A stretch of DNA of 64,000 nt from Photobacterium sanguinicancri (GCF_024346675.1 NZ_AP024850.1:1488001-1552000), one strand, 5' to 3'; counted from the first letter of the stretch, positions 48,803 through 59,129 are shown. Made by a program: numbers and translations. Notes: a model not told the origin generated them from the letters alone.

Positions 48803-49870
48803 ATGAAAATACCTTATATAAAATCGTTTGATTATGATACCTGTTCTAAAACGTCCTTTGTAAGGCTGGCTAGAGCTGTGTTACATAACTATAACATTTT
48901 AATTTGCGACGACTCACCGTTAGTGCACCGAACAATGACACGTTATCTAAGTGCTATTGATAACGTGGTTTTGCATTACGCATTGAATGGAAAAGAGGGG
49001 CTTGAGTGCTTACGTCATCATAATATTGATCTCTTGTTTCTTGACCTAACTATGCCTGTTATGGATGGTTATACATTACTTGAATCGTTACCAGTGAATG
49101 AATATGGCACAGAGGTCGTTGTATTGTCGGCTGATGTTCAAAAGCAGGCGAAAGCTCGGTGCAAAGCATTAGGCGTTGAGCGTTTTATGAGTAAACCTTT
49201 TGAATCATGTGAGCTTTTTGAGAATTTAAACCGTTTAGGCATAACATTGCCACTACAACAATCGCCACTGCAACAAAAGGTGACTTCTCCCCGCGAGGAA
49301 AGTAGTTATATTGAAGTGTTTAGAGAGGTTGCTAATGTCGCATTAGGGCGAGGTGCCGCTATTATTTCTGATCATTTAGGGGAATTTATTACTATGCCGT
49401 TACCTGTTGTTGCCACAACAGAGGCGAGCAGTTTAGCTATGACGCTTAATGAACTCCGAGATAATGAAAACGCAATTGCTATTTCACAGCGTTTTGTTGG
49501 TGGGGGAATTTATGGTGAAGCGCTTGTCCGTTTGCATGGTAAAGATATTGCGGTGTTTGGTGAGCGATTGGGTTTTAGCCAAGTTGATGAACACACCAAT
49601 GAAGTTGTGATTGATATTGCGAATTTAATGGTGTCTTCATTTCTCGGTGCATTGACCGAACATATGAATATTCCCTTCTCTGTACGTCAACCCATCGTCT
49701 TAGAGGAATATATGCACTGGAACGACAATACAAAAAGTGCAGCTACGGTGTATTCCACGATTGAATATGGTTACCGAGCCGAATCGTTAGATCTTGATTG
49801 TGATGTATTGTTCTTGATGGACAGTAGTTCAACGCCGGTCATAAAAAAAATAATGGAAACTCTACATTGA
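48803..49870 (+). CDS. response regulator with C-terminal CheC-like phosphatase domain
   Basis: A 355-residue fusion. Receiver domain about residues 30-145: acidic pair D36/D37 (LICDDSP), phosphoacceptor D81 (LFLDLTMPVMDGY), switch S109, K131 (MSKPF). CheC/CheX-like domain about 165-350, with two signatures: EVANVALG (E175, N178) and DIANLMVS (D271, N274). The fusion of a phosphorylatable receiver and a phosphatase domain suggests fast self-dephosphorylation. First 28 residues look non-conserved; the true start may be a GTG near 48881. Overlaps the next cyclase gene. Confidence 0.82.
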   Translation: MKIPYIKSFDYDTCSKTSFVRLARAVLHNYNILICDDSPLVHRTMTRYLSAIDNVVLHYALNGKEGLECLRHHNIDLLFLDLTMPVMDGYTLLESLPVNEYGTEVVVLSADVQKQAKARCKALGVERFMSKPFESCELFENLNRLGITLPLQQSPLQQKVTSPREESSYIEVFREVANVALGRGAAIISDHLGEFITMPLPVVATTEASSLAMTLNELRDNENAIAISQRFVGGGIYGEALVRLHGKDIAVFGERLGFSQVDEHTNEVVIDIANLMVSSFLGALTEHMNIPFSVRQPIVLEEYMHWNDNTKSAATVYSTIEYGYRAESLDLDCDVLFLMDSSSTPVIKKIMETLH

Positions 49871-50853
49871 ACCAGATGAACCTTGCTGATTTTCACTTAA
49901 CGCTACAGGTGATGGATAATATAGATGCTGGTGTTGTGATCCTTGATCGTAATTATACTGTCATTGCGTGGAATACCTTCATGCAAGCCTATAGCGGTAT
50001 TAATACAGATCGTATCATGGGGCAGAACTTATTCGATGTGGTTGATGACCTACCTAAAGCGTGGTTAAAAAACAAAATTGAATCCACATTCAAATTACGT
50101 ATGCGCTCTTTTACTAGTTGGGAAGATCGACCTCAGATTTTCAATTTCCAGAATTTTAGCCCGATCTCTGGTGGTTCTTGTTTGATGTATCAGAACATGA
50201 CATTAACACCACTGAAGGCGCTAAGTGGCGAATATAGCCATGTTTGTATGACTATCACTGATGTTTCTGACATTGCTAAAAACAAAACGCATTTACGAGA
50301 ATCTAATGAGCAGTTAACGCACTTGAGTATGACAGATCGCCTTACTCAACTTTATAACCGAGGCCACTGGGAAAGCTGCCTACTTGAAGAGTTTGATCGC
50401 TGCCGTCAACTGCAACAACCCGCGACATTGATTATGTTTGATATTGACCACTTTAAAAAAGTGAACGACACCTATGGGCATGTGACAGGGGATGGCGTCA
50501 TTCGTACTGTTGCAAGCCTGCTAAGAAGAACTAAGCGTCAAAGTGATATTGCTGGTCGATATGGTGGCGAAGAATTTGGGGTGATTTTACCCAATACGAC
50601 CGCAGATATGGGATTGTACTTTACGGAACGGCTTCGTGATCGTGTTCAGAGTGCAGCCGTTTCGGTAGATGTACGTTCGATTAGTGTGACGATCAGCTTG
50701 GGAGTCAGTGAGTGGCACTCAGGATTTCGAACGTATGAGGCTTGGTTAGAAAATGCCGATAATGCGTTGTATCAATCAAAACAAAATGGACGAAATCAAA
50801 CGACAGTATCAAACTCGGCAGCCTTAGAGCGCGCGGTGATGGCATCGTCTTAA
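49867..50853 (+). CDS. PAS-GGDEF diguanylate cyclase
   Basis: 328 residues. N-terminal PAS domain (about 10-145: VMDNIDAGVVILDRNYTVIA, then NTFMQAYSGINTDRIMG), followed by a GGDEF domain with active-site RYGGEEFGVILP and an intact inhibitory I-site RQSD placed five residues upstream. A complete set implies active c-di-GMP synthesis with product feedback. The TTG at 49867 overlaps the previous stop (TTGA); ATG at 49876 is the alternative. Translational coupling puts it under control of the REC-CheC gene unit. Confidence 0.9.
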   Translation: MNQMNLADFHLTLQVMDNIDAGVVILDRNYTVIAWNTFMQAYSGINTDRIMGQNLFDVVDDLPKAWLKNKIESTFKLRMRSFTSWEDRPQIFNFQNFSPISGGSCLMYQNMTLTPLKALSGEYSHVCMTITDVSDIAKNKTHLRESNEQLTHLSMTDRLTQLYNRGHWESCLLEEFDRCRQLQQPATLIMFDIDHFKKVNDTYGHVTGDGVIRTVASLLRRTKRQSDIAGRYGGEEFGVILPNTTADMGLYFTERLRDRVQSAAVSVDVRSISVTISLGVSEWHSGFRTYEAWLENADNALYQSKQNGRNQTTVSNSAALERAVMASS

Positions 50854-51006
50854 TTGTTTAGCTTATAAGTATTGCTTAATCGTGGGGCTAATGGGTTAAA
50901 ACAGCACCCAAGATTTGATATACAGCAACAAGATGAAGTAATGGGATTGAAATTCTCTCTCTTCTATTTAGAATTGACCCAATTGTAAATAATGTGAAGA
51001 ACGAAT

Positions 51007-51345
51007 ATGGTTGTTGAATCTGAAGGTTACTTGGCGCTGATAGAATATTTTACCGAGCACCTGTCGTTATTCGAAAATGTGAATACGGATACTTGTACTG
51101 AAACAGTTGAAGATGTTGTGACTGATATGGTGGCATCTAATCTGATGGTCGTATTTAGTCAGAATCCAGATATAGAGCAAGACTTACGTTTTAAATTGAT
51201 GAAAGAAGCGGATGCGGTTGTTGAAGATTTAAGTGAAGTGCTTGCAGGTGCATGGACTCGCTGTCCGACCAATGAACAAATTACTTTCCTTGAAGACTAT
51301 GTCGGTTTGGTAAAAAATCTATTTGATAGCGCGATTAGTCAGTAG
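51007..51345 (+). CDS. DUF3802 family protein
   Basis: 112-residue acidic cytoplasmic protein I recognise as DUF3802, a family restricted to Vibrionaceae and relatives: ALIEYFTEHLSLFEN, TVEDVVTDMVASNLMVVFSQ, FLEDYVGLVKNLFDSAI. Function unknown. ATG at 51007. It follows the GGDEF gene by 153 bp and precedes a strong terminator. Confidence 0.8.
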   Translation: MVVESEGYLALIEYFTEHLSLFENVNTDTCTETVEDVVTDMVASNLMVVFSQNPDIEQDLRFKLMKEADAVVEDLSEVLAGAWTRCPTNEQITFLEDYVGLVKNLFDSAISQ

Positions 51346-51375
51346 TCTCGGTAGATAAACAAAAAGGTCAATGAA

Positions 51376-51400
51376 GGGTGGAATTGGTTCCACCTTTTTT
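51376..51400 (+). terminator. DUF3802 gene terminator
   Basis: GGTGGAA-TTGG-TTCCACC hairpin and a run of six T. Confidence 0.75.
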
Positions 51401-51597
51401 ATTGCCTGCTATTTCACTCTACAGCTTATTCGCGAGATGCAGCGCGACAATAGATGTCGCGATTAAGAAACAAACCCAGCCACGATTAAAATGGGGTTAA
51501 TGCAGGTGCAGTATACCATCAGATAAAATAGTGCTATTGCAACTTGGCTCAACGCCAGTACAATGCTGGCGTTTTTTCGTTTAAGGTTAACTGCAAT

Positions 51598-52320
51598 ATG
51601 CGCATTCACGCTGTCCATGAACTCTATGAAGAACGTCTTGCACGTTCGACCCGCCCATTCCTTGCCCGTGGTGCTAAAGTGGAACGTTGTCGCCACTGCA
51701 TGTTGCGTCCTCATTTATGTATTTGTAGCCATAAACCTGTCATTGAATCAAATGCGGCCTTTTTGCTGGTTATGTACGATGACGAAGTGCTGAAACCAAG
51801 CAATACCGGTCGTTTGATTGCTGATTTATTCCAAGATACATTTGCTTATATTTGGTCGCGTACTGAACCTAATGCTGAAATGCTGACGTTATTAGATGAT
51901 CCGCAATGGCAGCCTTATGTGATTTTTCCTGAAGAATACGCGACTCCAGAAAGGGTAGTGAGCAAAGTACAGCTAGAAGAAGGCAAACGTCCGCTTTTCA
52001 TTATGCTTGATGGTAGCTGGGCTGAAGCAAAAAAAATGTTCCGTAAAAGTCCATACCTTAATAAATATCCCGTGATGTCTATTAGCCCAGATAAACCGTC
52101 GCGCTACACCGTACGCGTTGCCTCTAAAGACAATCAACTCGGCACGGCAGAAGTTGCTGCTCGTATTATTGATGTATTTGGTGAGCAAAATAACGCAGAG
52201 ACATTAGATTTGTGGTTTGATGTATTTCGTGAGCACTACATGACAGGTAAAATGAATAGACAGTTGCCTGATGCGAAAGCCTTGAATGACTTGAAAATGT
52301 ACCAATCGCAGCAAGCATAA
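51598..52320 (+). CDS. tapT: tRNA-uridine aminocarboxypropyltransferase, DTW-domain family
   Basis: DTW-domain enzyme that places the 3-amino-3-carboxypropyl group of SAM on uridine of tRNA (acp3U), as in E. coli TapT (YfiP). Cysteine cluster ERCRHCMLRPHLCICSH at about 30-47; the DTW-like motif reads DGSWAEAKKMFRKSPYL; PSRYTVRVAS. 240 residues from ATG at 51598. In-frame start further up is not conserved. Confidence 0.82.
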   Translation: MRIHAVHELYEERLARSTRPFLARGAKVERCRHCMLRPHLCICSHKPVIESNAAFLLVMYDDEVLKPSNTGRLIADLFQDTFAYIWSRTEPNAEMLTLLDDPQWQPYVIFPEEYATPERVVSKVQLEEGKRPLFIMLDGSWAEAKKMFRKSPYLNKYPVMSISPDKPSRYTVRVASKDNQLGTAEVAARIIDVFGEQNNAETLDLWFDVFREHYMTGKMNRQLPDAKALNDLKMYQSQQA

Positions 52321-52564
52321 TCGTATTTTTTCAATATGTTAGTGCATGAATGTCGTACATTTATTCACCGAGACTACTGTGATAACGTTAAATTTTAGGG
52401 CTTACCAATCAAAAAATGTAATAACTTGCTGTTTCTTTCAACAAACGCGAGCCGTTACTAAGGAATTGCCACTTAAATTAGGATTACATCACAGTCTGTA
52501 GGTGTAGAAGTATGGATAATTTTTTCAATTTGATTTTTTGATTAATTTTTCTTGGGAGAACAGG

Positions 52565-53473
52565 ATGTACTACGGTTTCGATGTTGGTGGGACTAAAATT
52601 GAATTTGGCGCGTTTAATGAAAAATTAGAACGTGTAGCGACAGAGCGCGTACCAACGCCAGGAGATGACTACGAAAAGTTAGTCGATACCATTGTTGAAT
52701 TGATCAATAAAGCAGACAAAGAATTTGGCTGTGAAGGACTTGTTGGAATCGGCTTGCCGGGCATGGAAGATGCGCGTGATGGTTCAGTTCTGACTTCGAA
52801 TATCCCAGCGGCAAAAGGCCGTTTTTTACGTAAAGATCTTGAGTCTAAGCTTGGTCGCGGTGTAAATATCGATAATGATGCGAACTGTTTTGCGCTATCG
52901 GAAGCGTGGGATGAATCGCTACAAGGCGAAAAATCAGTCTTAGGTCTGATTTTAGGTACTGGTTTTGGTGGCGGTTTAGTTTATAACGGTCACGTATTTT
53001 CAGGCATGAACCATGTCGCGGGTGAGCTAGGTCATACACGTATGCCTATCGATGCGTGGTTCCACCTGGGCGACAAAGCACCGCTGTTTACGTGTGGCTG
53101 CGATAATAAAGGCTGTATCGATAATTACCTATCTGGTCGTGGTTTTGAACTGCTATACGCCCACTATTACGGTGAGAAGCTAAAAGCGATTGATATTATT
53201 AAGAACCACGAAGCGGGTGAAGAAAAAGCGGTTGAGCACGTTGATCGTTTCCTTGAGCTGCTTGCGATTTGCTTAGCGAATTTGTTTACAGGCCTAGACC
53301 CTCACGTGGTCGTTTTGGGTGGTGGTCTATCTAACTTTGAGCTTCTATACCAAGAGTTGCCAAAACGTATATCTAAGCATCTATTGTCTGTTGCTCGTGT
53401 GCCTAAAATCATTAAAGCGAAACATGGCGATTCAGGCGGTGTTCGTGGTGCTGCATTCTTAAATATCGCTTAA
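52565..53473 (+). CDS. nagK: N-acetylglucosamine kinase
   Basis: ROK-family kinase phosphorylating GlcNAc to GlcNAc-6-phosphate, used in peptidoglycan and chitin sugar recycling. [20 protein letters not shown] (phosphate loop), [45 protein letters not shown], and a zinc site [17 protein letters not shown]. 302 residues, about the E. coli length. ATG at 52565 after GGGAGAACAGG. Stands alone. Confidence 0.94.
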   Translation: MYYGFDVGGTKIEFGAFNEKLERVATERVPTPGDDYEKLVDTIVELINKADKEFGCEGLVGIGLPGMEDARDGSVLTSNIPAAKGRFLRKDLESKLGRGVNIDNDANCFALSEAWDESLQGEKSVLGLILGTGFGGGLVYNGHVFSGMNHVAGELGHTRMPIDAWFHLGDKAPLFTCGCDNKGCIDNYLSGRGFELLYAHYYGEKLKAIDIIKNHEAGEEKAVEHVDRFLELLAICLANLFTGLDPHVVVLGGGLSNFELLYQELPKRISKHLLSVARVPKIIKAKHGDSGGVRGAAFLNIA

Positions 53474-53602
53474 TCTGTTTTTGATAGCGATATAGCTCCG
53501 AAGCCTAAGTTAATAGGCTTCGGATATTTCCTTTCTGCTATTTCTTCTCTTATCTCACGCTGTTACTATGCGCGCTCTTCAACATAGTCACAGGTAAACA
53601 TA

Positions 53603-54859
53603 ATGTCATTTCACGCTTTGGAACTTCATCCTCAGTTATTGAAAGCAATAGACGAGCTCGGCTTTCAAACGCCTACGCCAGTACAGCAACAAGCCATCCC
53701 TCACGTACTTGCAGGTGAAGACATTATGGCTGGAGCGCAAACAGGGACGGGTAAAACCGCAGCCTTTGGCCTACCTTTATTGCATCAAATGCTAGAAAAC
53801 CCAGCACCAGTACAAGCGGCAGGCCGTCCAACAGTACGTGCATTGGTATTAACACCTACGCGTGAATTAGCCCAGCAAGTATTCGACAGCTTGGTGACTT
53901 ACAGTAAATATACTGAATTAAAAATGGCTGTGGCTTATGGCGGCACCAGCATGAATGTTCAGGTTAAAGCTTTGCAGGCTGGTGTGGATATTCTGGTTGC
54001 GACACCTGGACGCTTGCTCGATCATGCCCACGTGGGTACGGTTGATTTATCTAAAATTGAATACTTTGTGCTTGATGAAGCCGATCGCATGTTAGATATG
54101 GGGTTCATTGTTGATATTAAACGCATTATGAGGCGCATTAAGCACAATCGTCAGACTTTATTTTTCTCTGCTACCTTCGGTAAGCAAGTTAAAGATTTGG
54201 CTTATTCCATTCTTGAAGAACCGACGTTAATTGAAGTGACACCATCGAATAGTGCAGCTGATACGGTTGAGCAAATTGTTCACCCAGTTGATAGGCACCG
54301 TAAGCGTGAATTACTGTCTTATTTGATTGGTTCGCGCAACTGGCAGCAAGTATTAGTGTTTACACGCACTAAGCAAGGCTCTGATGAGTTAGCAAAAGAG
54401 CTAGGCCTTGATGGTATTAAAGCGGCTTCAATTAATGGTGATAAAAGCCAAGGTGCACGTCAGCGTGCTTTAGAAGAATTTAAAACGGGTAAAGTCCGTG
54501 CATTGATTGCGACCGATGTTGCTGCGCGTGGTTTGGATATTGAACAGCTTGGCTACGTGGTGAATTTCGATATGCCATTTAAAGCTGAAGATTACGTTCA
54601 CCGTATTGGTCGTACTGGTCGTGCTGGGCTGACAGGCCGTGCTGTTTCATTGATGAGCGTTGATGAAGAGCCTTTGCTACGTGCTATTGAAGATTTGCTG
54701 GATAAGCGTCTGCCGCAAGAGTGGCTTGAAGGGTATGAGCCTGACCCAACAATCAAGCCGCCTGACCATTTACGCCGTGGCCGTTCATCTGAAAAACGTC
54801 GTGCGAAAGCGAAATCTAAAATTCATAAGAATCGCGGTCGAAATTCAGCAAGACGATAA
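53603..54859 (+). CDS. rhlE: DEAD-box RNA helicase, RhlE-like
   Basis: ATP-dependent RNA helicase of 418 residues. Motifs: Q motif, AQTGTGKTAA (I), PTRELAQQ (Ia), VLDEADRMLDMGF (II), FFSATFG (III), ATDVAARGLDIE (V), HRIGRTGRAG (VI). Basic C-terminal tail of about 35 residues (SSEKRRAKAKSKIHKNRGRN) typical of RhlE-type helicases. ATG at 53603. Likely in cold adaptation or ribosome assembly, which is inferred from the family. Strong terminator. Confidence 0.9.
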   Translation: MSFHALELHPQLLKAIDELGFQTPTPVQQQAIPHVLAGEDIMAGAQTGTGKTAAFGLPLLHQMLENPAPVQAAGRPTVRALVLTPTRELAQQVFDSLVTYSKYTELKMAVAYGGTSMNVQVKALQAGVDILVATPGRLLDHAHVGTVDLSKIEYFVLDEADRMLDMGFIVDIKRIMRRIKHNRQTLFFSATFGKQVKDLAYSILEEPTLIEVTPSNSAADTVEQIVHPVDRHRKRELLSYLIGSRNWQQVLVFTRTKQGSDELAKELGLDGIKAASINGDKSQGARQRALEEFKTGKVRALIATDVAARGLDIEQLGYVVNFDMPFKAEDYVHRIGRTGRAGLTGRAVSLMSVDEEPLLRAIEDLLDKRLPQEWLEGYEPDPTIKPPDHLRRGRSSEKRRAKAKSKIHKNRGRNSARR

Positions 54860-54884
54860 CTATCTTATTGCCCACCTTTCCCAT

Positions 54885-54914
54885 AAAAAAGCCAGATTAA
54901 TTCTGGCTTTTTTT
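54885..54914 (+). terminator. helicase gene terminator
   Basis: GCCAGA-TTAAT-TCTGGC with flanking A and T runs. Confidence 0.8.
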
Positions 54915-55024
54915 CGAATATTATCGACTACGTTGCATATTAATTATTGAAGCGAAATTAGATCTTGTTGCTTATTAAGTGGTTTGTTAATTTATTATAA
55001 GTGATATTAATAACGGTCTAAAGA

Positions 55025-56326
55025 ATGGTCACAGCAAGAATGCATCGGTTATCAATTGTGTTTTTAGTGAGTATTTCGGTATTTGCGATGACTTGGCATT
55101 ACTTAGGTGGCGCTGATCGTCAATTAGTGATTACACCTGAAATCGCAGAATATAAAGCCATTGATGATAAAAGCCAGGGCGGAGCCTCGGTGACGGACAT
55201 CACAATATCCCCTGATCAAACGATATTAACCTGCCAGATCGTGAACCAAGCTAAATGGCCTTTTTGTGAAATTGCAATTGATTTAGTATCTAATAATGAG
55301 GGGATTGATCTTAGCCGTTTTCACTCTATTGGGATTGATGTTGATTATTTAACGCCCGTTAAAAATGAACGCTTACGTGTATACCTGCGTAACTATGATC
55401 CGAGCTATTCCTCGCCTGATGATCCTGTATCTCATAAATTTAATGCTATTGAATTTACTCCGACAGTAGAAAGAGATCTTCAAGTTGTTCCTTTACGATC
55501 TTTTCAAGTATTGTCGTGGTGGATTGCGGATTATAGTGTGCCGATTGAAAAATCTGGTCCTCAGTTTAACCACGTGACCTCCATTGAGATAGCGACGGGT
55601 AGCTATGTTCAAGAGGGAAAATATACTATTCAGCTTAATAAGCTCGTTTTTTATGGTAAGTGGATATCTGAATCGAATTTAGTGAAGTTATTACTGCTAC
55701 TGTGGTTGGTGTTTGCCATTATCTACTTGGTATCTGAACAATTACAGCTACGCAGTGTTTTGTCTGAAATACGCGAGAAATCATTACGTTTACGTAAAGC
55801 GAATCGCCACTTATTTAAAAAAGCGCAAGCGGTTGAAGCGTTAGCGTACACGGATGCTTTAACTGGCGCTAAAAATCGTAATGTGATTGAAGGGTATTTA
55901 TCTGAGCTGGTGGATAATGCGAAGGTAAATATACAACCATTCTCCGTTATTTATGTCGATATCGATCACTTCAAATCAATCAACGATAATTTTGGTCATG
56001 AAACGGGCGATGAGGTACTGCGATGTTTTGTGGCCTTAATTAATCAACGGATCCGAAAGTCTGATGTATTGGTGCGCTGGGGTGGTGAAGAATTTATTCT
56101 ATTTTGCCCAGCTACGACCCTTGAAGGGGCTGTGGGCTTAGCGGAATTACTACGTAGTATTGTTGAAACCTACCATTGGCCAAGTGCAATGTCAGTGACT
56201 GCTAGCTTTGGCGTTGCTCAGTTAGAAAATGAAAATATTGATGAAGTGATAAAGCGAGCTGATAAGGTTCTGTATTTGGCCAAACAAAATGGTCGAAATT
56301 GCGTTATGAGTAAAGCCGTTGAATAA
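55025..56326 (+). CDS. membrane-anchored GGDEF diguanylate cyclase with periplasmic sensor
   Basis: 433 residues. N-terminal membrane helix about 8-24, a periplasmic domain of about 190 residues with galactose-binding/CBM-like beta character (ISPDQTILTCQIVNQAKWPF), second helix about 218-238 (LVKLLLLLWLVFAIIYLVSE), then a GGDEF domain (YVDIDHFKSINDNFGHETGD) with active GGEEF and I-site RKSD five residues before it. Predicted active cyclase. Sensor ligand unknown. Start ATG at 55025. Confidence 0.87.
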   Translation: MVTARMHRLSIVFLVSISVFAMTWHYLGGADRQLVITPEIAEYKAIDDKSQGGASVTDITISPDQTILTCQIVNQAKWPFCEIAIDLVSNNEGIDLSRFHSIGIDVDYLTPVKNERLRVYLRNYDPSYSSPDDPVSHKFNAIEFTPTVERDLQVVPLRSFQVLSWWIADYSVPIEKSGPQFNHVTSIEIATGSYVQEGKYTIQLNKLVFYGKWISESNLVKLLLLLWLVFAIIYLVSEQLQLRSVLSEIREKSLRLRKANRHLFKKAQAVEALAYTDALTGAKNRNVIEGYLSELVDNAKVNIQPFSVIYVDIDHFKSINDNFGHETGDEVLRCFVALINQRIRKSDVLVRWGGEEFILFCPATTLEGAVGLAELLRSIVETYHWPSAMSVTASFGVAQLENENIDEVIKRADKVLYLAKQNGRNCVMSKAVE

Positions 56327-56327
56327 G

Positions 56328-56360
56328 CACCCCATAACGAGATTATTATGGGGTGTTTTT
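56328..56360. terminator. terminator between GGDEF and FabH-like genes
   Basis: CACCCCATAA/TTATGGGGTG stem, 8-nt loop, T-run on the plus strand; serves convergent transcription. Confidence 0.75.
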
Positions 56361-56377
56361 ATTTTGGTTTTTACATT

Positions 56378-57451
56378 TTAACGACGAGTACAGTGCTTAA
56401 TTGATTTTTCGAGTAAGTCTTTTGCTGATTGCTCGCAAGGGGGTAATTCAGCCGTCGGTTCATTGATTGGTGTAACACGCGGCCCCCACTGGATCACACT
56501 TGCCCCCCAAGTTAGTCCTGCGCCAAATGCGGCGGATAAGATCTTACTGTTAGGCGTAATACGGCCTTCCTCTACTGCTTCACATAATGCAATAGGCACG
56601 GTTGCTGCTGAAGTGTTGCCGTATTTATGAATGTTGATGAAGGCTTTATCCAATGGGATTTTTGCGTGATCACACAAGGCTTCAATGATGCGTTTATTTG
56701 CTTGATGGGGGATTACCACATCAATATCGTCACTGCTTAACGCTGCGCGTTCTAATACCATATTGGCAGCAGCGCCCATGCCACGAACAGCACGACGGAA
56801 TATGTCACGACCAATAAAGTCAAACGAGAAATGACCTGCATCAGGGTTAAATCGGTCCATTGATGTGCCGAAATCTGGAATAGCGAGTACATCACGACCT
56901 TCTGCATCACAACCAAGTTGTGCTTGCAGCAAGCCTGTCGGCTTATCCGTTTTACTCAGAACCACAGCACCTGCGCCATCACCAAATAATACCGCAGTAT
57001 CGCGTTGGCTCCAGTCGAGATACCAGCTTAATCGCTCTGCACCTATCACGAGTACATGTTGGTAGTTTCCTGCTTGAATCATGCGTGTTGCCGTTTCTAA
57101 ACCGTATAGAAAGCCCGTACAAGCTGCATTCATATCAAAAGCGGCCGCTTTGGTCGCCCCTAAATCTAGTTGTACTTTTGAGGCAATATTGGGGATCAGC
57201 GTATCTGGTGAGCAGGTCGCGACAATGATTAAATCAATGTCTTTTGCATCTAAACCTGCTGTTTGTAATGCGCGTGCTCCTGCGATTTCTGCAAGTTTAG
57301 AGGTGTCAACATGGCTAATACGACGAGATTGAATACCAGTACGTGTTTGAATCCATTCATCGCTGGTATCAACAAATGTGCTTAATAATTCGTTATTAAG
57401 TTCAGCGGGAGGTAGGCATTTACCCCAACCTGTAATTTCTGCGTAATACAT
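56378..57451 (-). CDS. 3-oxoacyl-ACP synthase III family protein (FabH-like)
   Basis: Condensing enzyme of 357 residues. Catalytic triad Cys ([13 protein letters not shown]), His ([12 protein letters not shown]) and Asn ([14 protein letters not shown]) all present; [11 protein letters not shown], and [10 protein letters not shown] at the N terminus. Not in a fab gene cluster, so probably a second, specialised FabH (fabH2-like) rather than the housekeeping copy. C-terminal tail of about 35 residues is extra. Start [15 protein letters not shown] at 57451. Confidence 0.88.
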   Translation of the reverse strand: MYYAEITGWGKCLPPAELNNELLSTFVDTSDEWIQTRTGIQSRRISHVDTSKLAEIAGARALQTAGLDAKDIDLIIVATCSPDTLIPNIASKVQLDLGATKAAAFDMNAACTGFLYGLETATRMIQAGNYQHVLVIGAERLSWYLDWSQRDTAVLFGDGAGAVVLSKTDKPTGLLQAQLGCDAEGRDVLAIPDFGTSMDRFNPDAGHFSFDFIGRDIFRRAVRGMGAAANMVLERAALSSDDIDVVIPHQANKRIIEALCDHAKIPLDKAFINIHKYGNTSAATVPIALCEAVEEGRITPNSKILSAAFGAGLTWGASVIQWGPRVTPINEPTAELPPCEQSAKDLLEKSIKHCTRR

Positions 57452-57711
57452 CTAGCGTTGTACCTTCTCATTATTGTTATCTCTTTTTATAGTACCCCTA
57501 GTAAACAGATGTGCAATGTCAAAGCCTCTAAATGCTAACAATGCCACAGACTTAAATGAAAAGGAGTTGTGGGCTGTTTAAAACATCAACGTTGTAAACC
57601 TCGTTATATCTATGAGGCATAAGTGTATAATACAGAAGGAAGATGATTGGTGCTGATACTCTCGTCAGTAACGATTATCAGCGTAGTAAAGTAAAAGGGT
57701 GTAATAATACA

Positions 57712-58689
57712 ATGATCAAATTTGCAGTAATTGGCACAAACTGGATTACCGACACTTTCATTGAAGGTGCCGTTGCTAGCGGAAAAATGCAACTATCGGC
57801 AGTGTATTCTCGCACTCTGGAAACAGCGGAAAGCTTTGCGGAAAAATACAGCAATGTTGTTTGTTTCGATGATATTAATGCGTTAGCAAGCAGTGACATT
57901 ATTGATGCTGTATACATTGCTAGCCCTAATTCATTACATGCAGAGCAAGCAGCTTTGTTTATTAAACAAGGTAAGCATGTGATTGGCGAAAAACCATTGG
58001 CATCGAATATTGCTCAAGTTGAAGAACTTGTTGAATTGGCTCAACAACATGATGTTGTGTTATTTGAAGCAATGAAAACACCTTACACCCCTAATTTTAC
58101 TGCACTACAGAAAGCACTGCCCAAAATAGGCAAGTTACGAAAAGTGCATCTAACGTACTGCCAATATTCATCACGCTATCAAAAGTATTTGAATGGTGAA
58201 AATCCAAATACCTTTAATCCTGCATTTTCAAATGGCTCATTGATGGATATTGGTATTTATCCGCTAAGTGCCGCTGTTGCTTTGTTTAGTGAGCCCTACA
58301 GTTTTACGGCACAAGGTGCGATGTTACCTTCAGGCGTTGATGCGCACGGTACCTTAGTTTTACATTACCAAGATTTTGATGTGACGATAGCTCACTCTAA
58401 AGTGAGTGATGGCGTGATCCCAAGTGAACTACAAGGTGAGCAGGGGACGATTACGGTACAAGGTATTTCTGAGTGTTTAGCGGTAGAACTTCACCGTAGA
58501 GATGAACCAGTGTTGACCTTGTCTGTCGACCAAGTTCCCAATACCATGCAGTATGAAGCCGAAGTTTTTGCTGGATTAGTGGCGAACAAAACCATCATGC
58601 ATGAGGGTCTTAACCGCTCTCGTATTGTCAGCAATATCATTACTCATGCACGTGGGATTATTGGTGTTCGTTATCCTGCTGATGATTAG
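57712..58689 (+). CDS. Gfo/Idh/MocA family oxidoreductase
   Basis: NAD(P)-dependent oxidoreductase, 325 residues. N-terminal Rossmann (MIKFAVIGTNWITDTFIEG), DAVYIASPNSLHAEQAALFI and the conserved GEKPLASNIAQVEELV (EKP motif); C-terminal beta-sheet substrate domain. A start at 57712 begins at the Rossmann motif. Substrate is probably a sugar or polyol, not readable here. Divergent from the FabH-like gene. Confidence 0.88.
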   Translation: MIKFAVIGTNWITDTFIEGAVASGKMQLSAVYSRTLETAESFAEKYSNVVCFDDINALASSDIIDAVYIASPNSLHAEQAALFIKQGKHVIGEKPLASNIAQVEELVELAQQHDVVLFEAMKTPYTPNFTALQKALPKIGKLRKVHLTYCQYSSRYQKYLNGENPNTFNPAFSNGSLMDIGIYPLSAAVALFSEPYSFTAQGAMLPSGVDAHGTLVLHYQDFDVTIAHSKVSDGVIPSELQGEQGTITVQGISECLAVELHRRDEPVLTLSVDQVPNTMQYEAEVFAGLVANKTIMHEGLNRSRIVSNIITHARGIIGVRYPADD

Positions 58690-58814
58690 ACTTTAATTGT
58701 GAAGGTTCTAGCAATTGCGATATAACTTCAGGGTATAATATTCACGAACAAATAAGATAACTTATTACATCTTTGTTTTAATTCAAGAAGAACTAAAGCA
58801 AAGATGTATCAGTC

Positions 58815-59129
58815 TTAATTATTAAAATCGTCATTAAGAGCATCAGTGAAAGATATTGGCTCTGCTCTTACTTTCCTCATCAATCGACTCATTCGACTAT
58901 TATAAGTGCCTGAACACCTTTTCGACGAATCAAGGCCTCTTTGTTTTATTTCACTGGAAATCGCCCAAGACCACTCAGGGTGAAATTTATATGTTTTATC
59001 CGCAAGTTCACTGCATAATTCACTATCACTAAACTTAATAACCCTGGCTTCTGGTTCACCAAGAAAGACCGTACATCCAGATAAAGTTGTAATTAACCCT
59101 GTTAATAGCAATACTTTGAAATTCATCAT
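58815..59129 (-). CDS. small putative lipoprotein
   Basis: 104 residues. Signal NFKVLLLTGLITTLSG with lipobox LSGC, then a short mature domain with two further cysteines (ELCSELADK, KRCSGTYNSR) and a basic end. Start ambiguous between two consecutive Met codons. No family recognised; likely outer-membrane or inner-membrane anchored. Confidence 0.68.
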   Translation of the reverse strand: MMNFKVLLLTGLITTLSGCTVFLGEPEARVIKFSDSELCSELADKTYKFHPEWSWAISSEIKQRGLDSSKRCSGTYNSRMSRLMRKVRAEPISFTDALNDDFNN

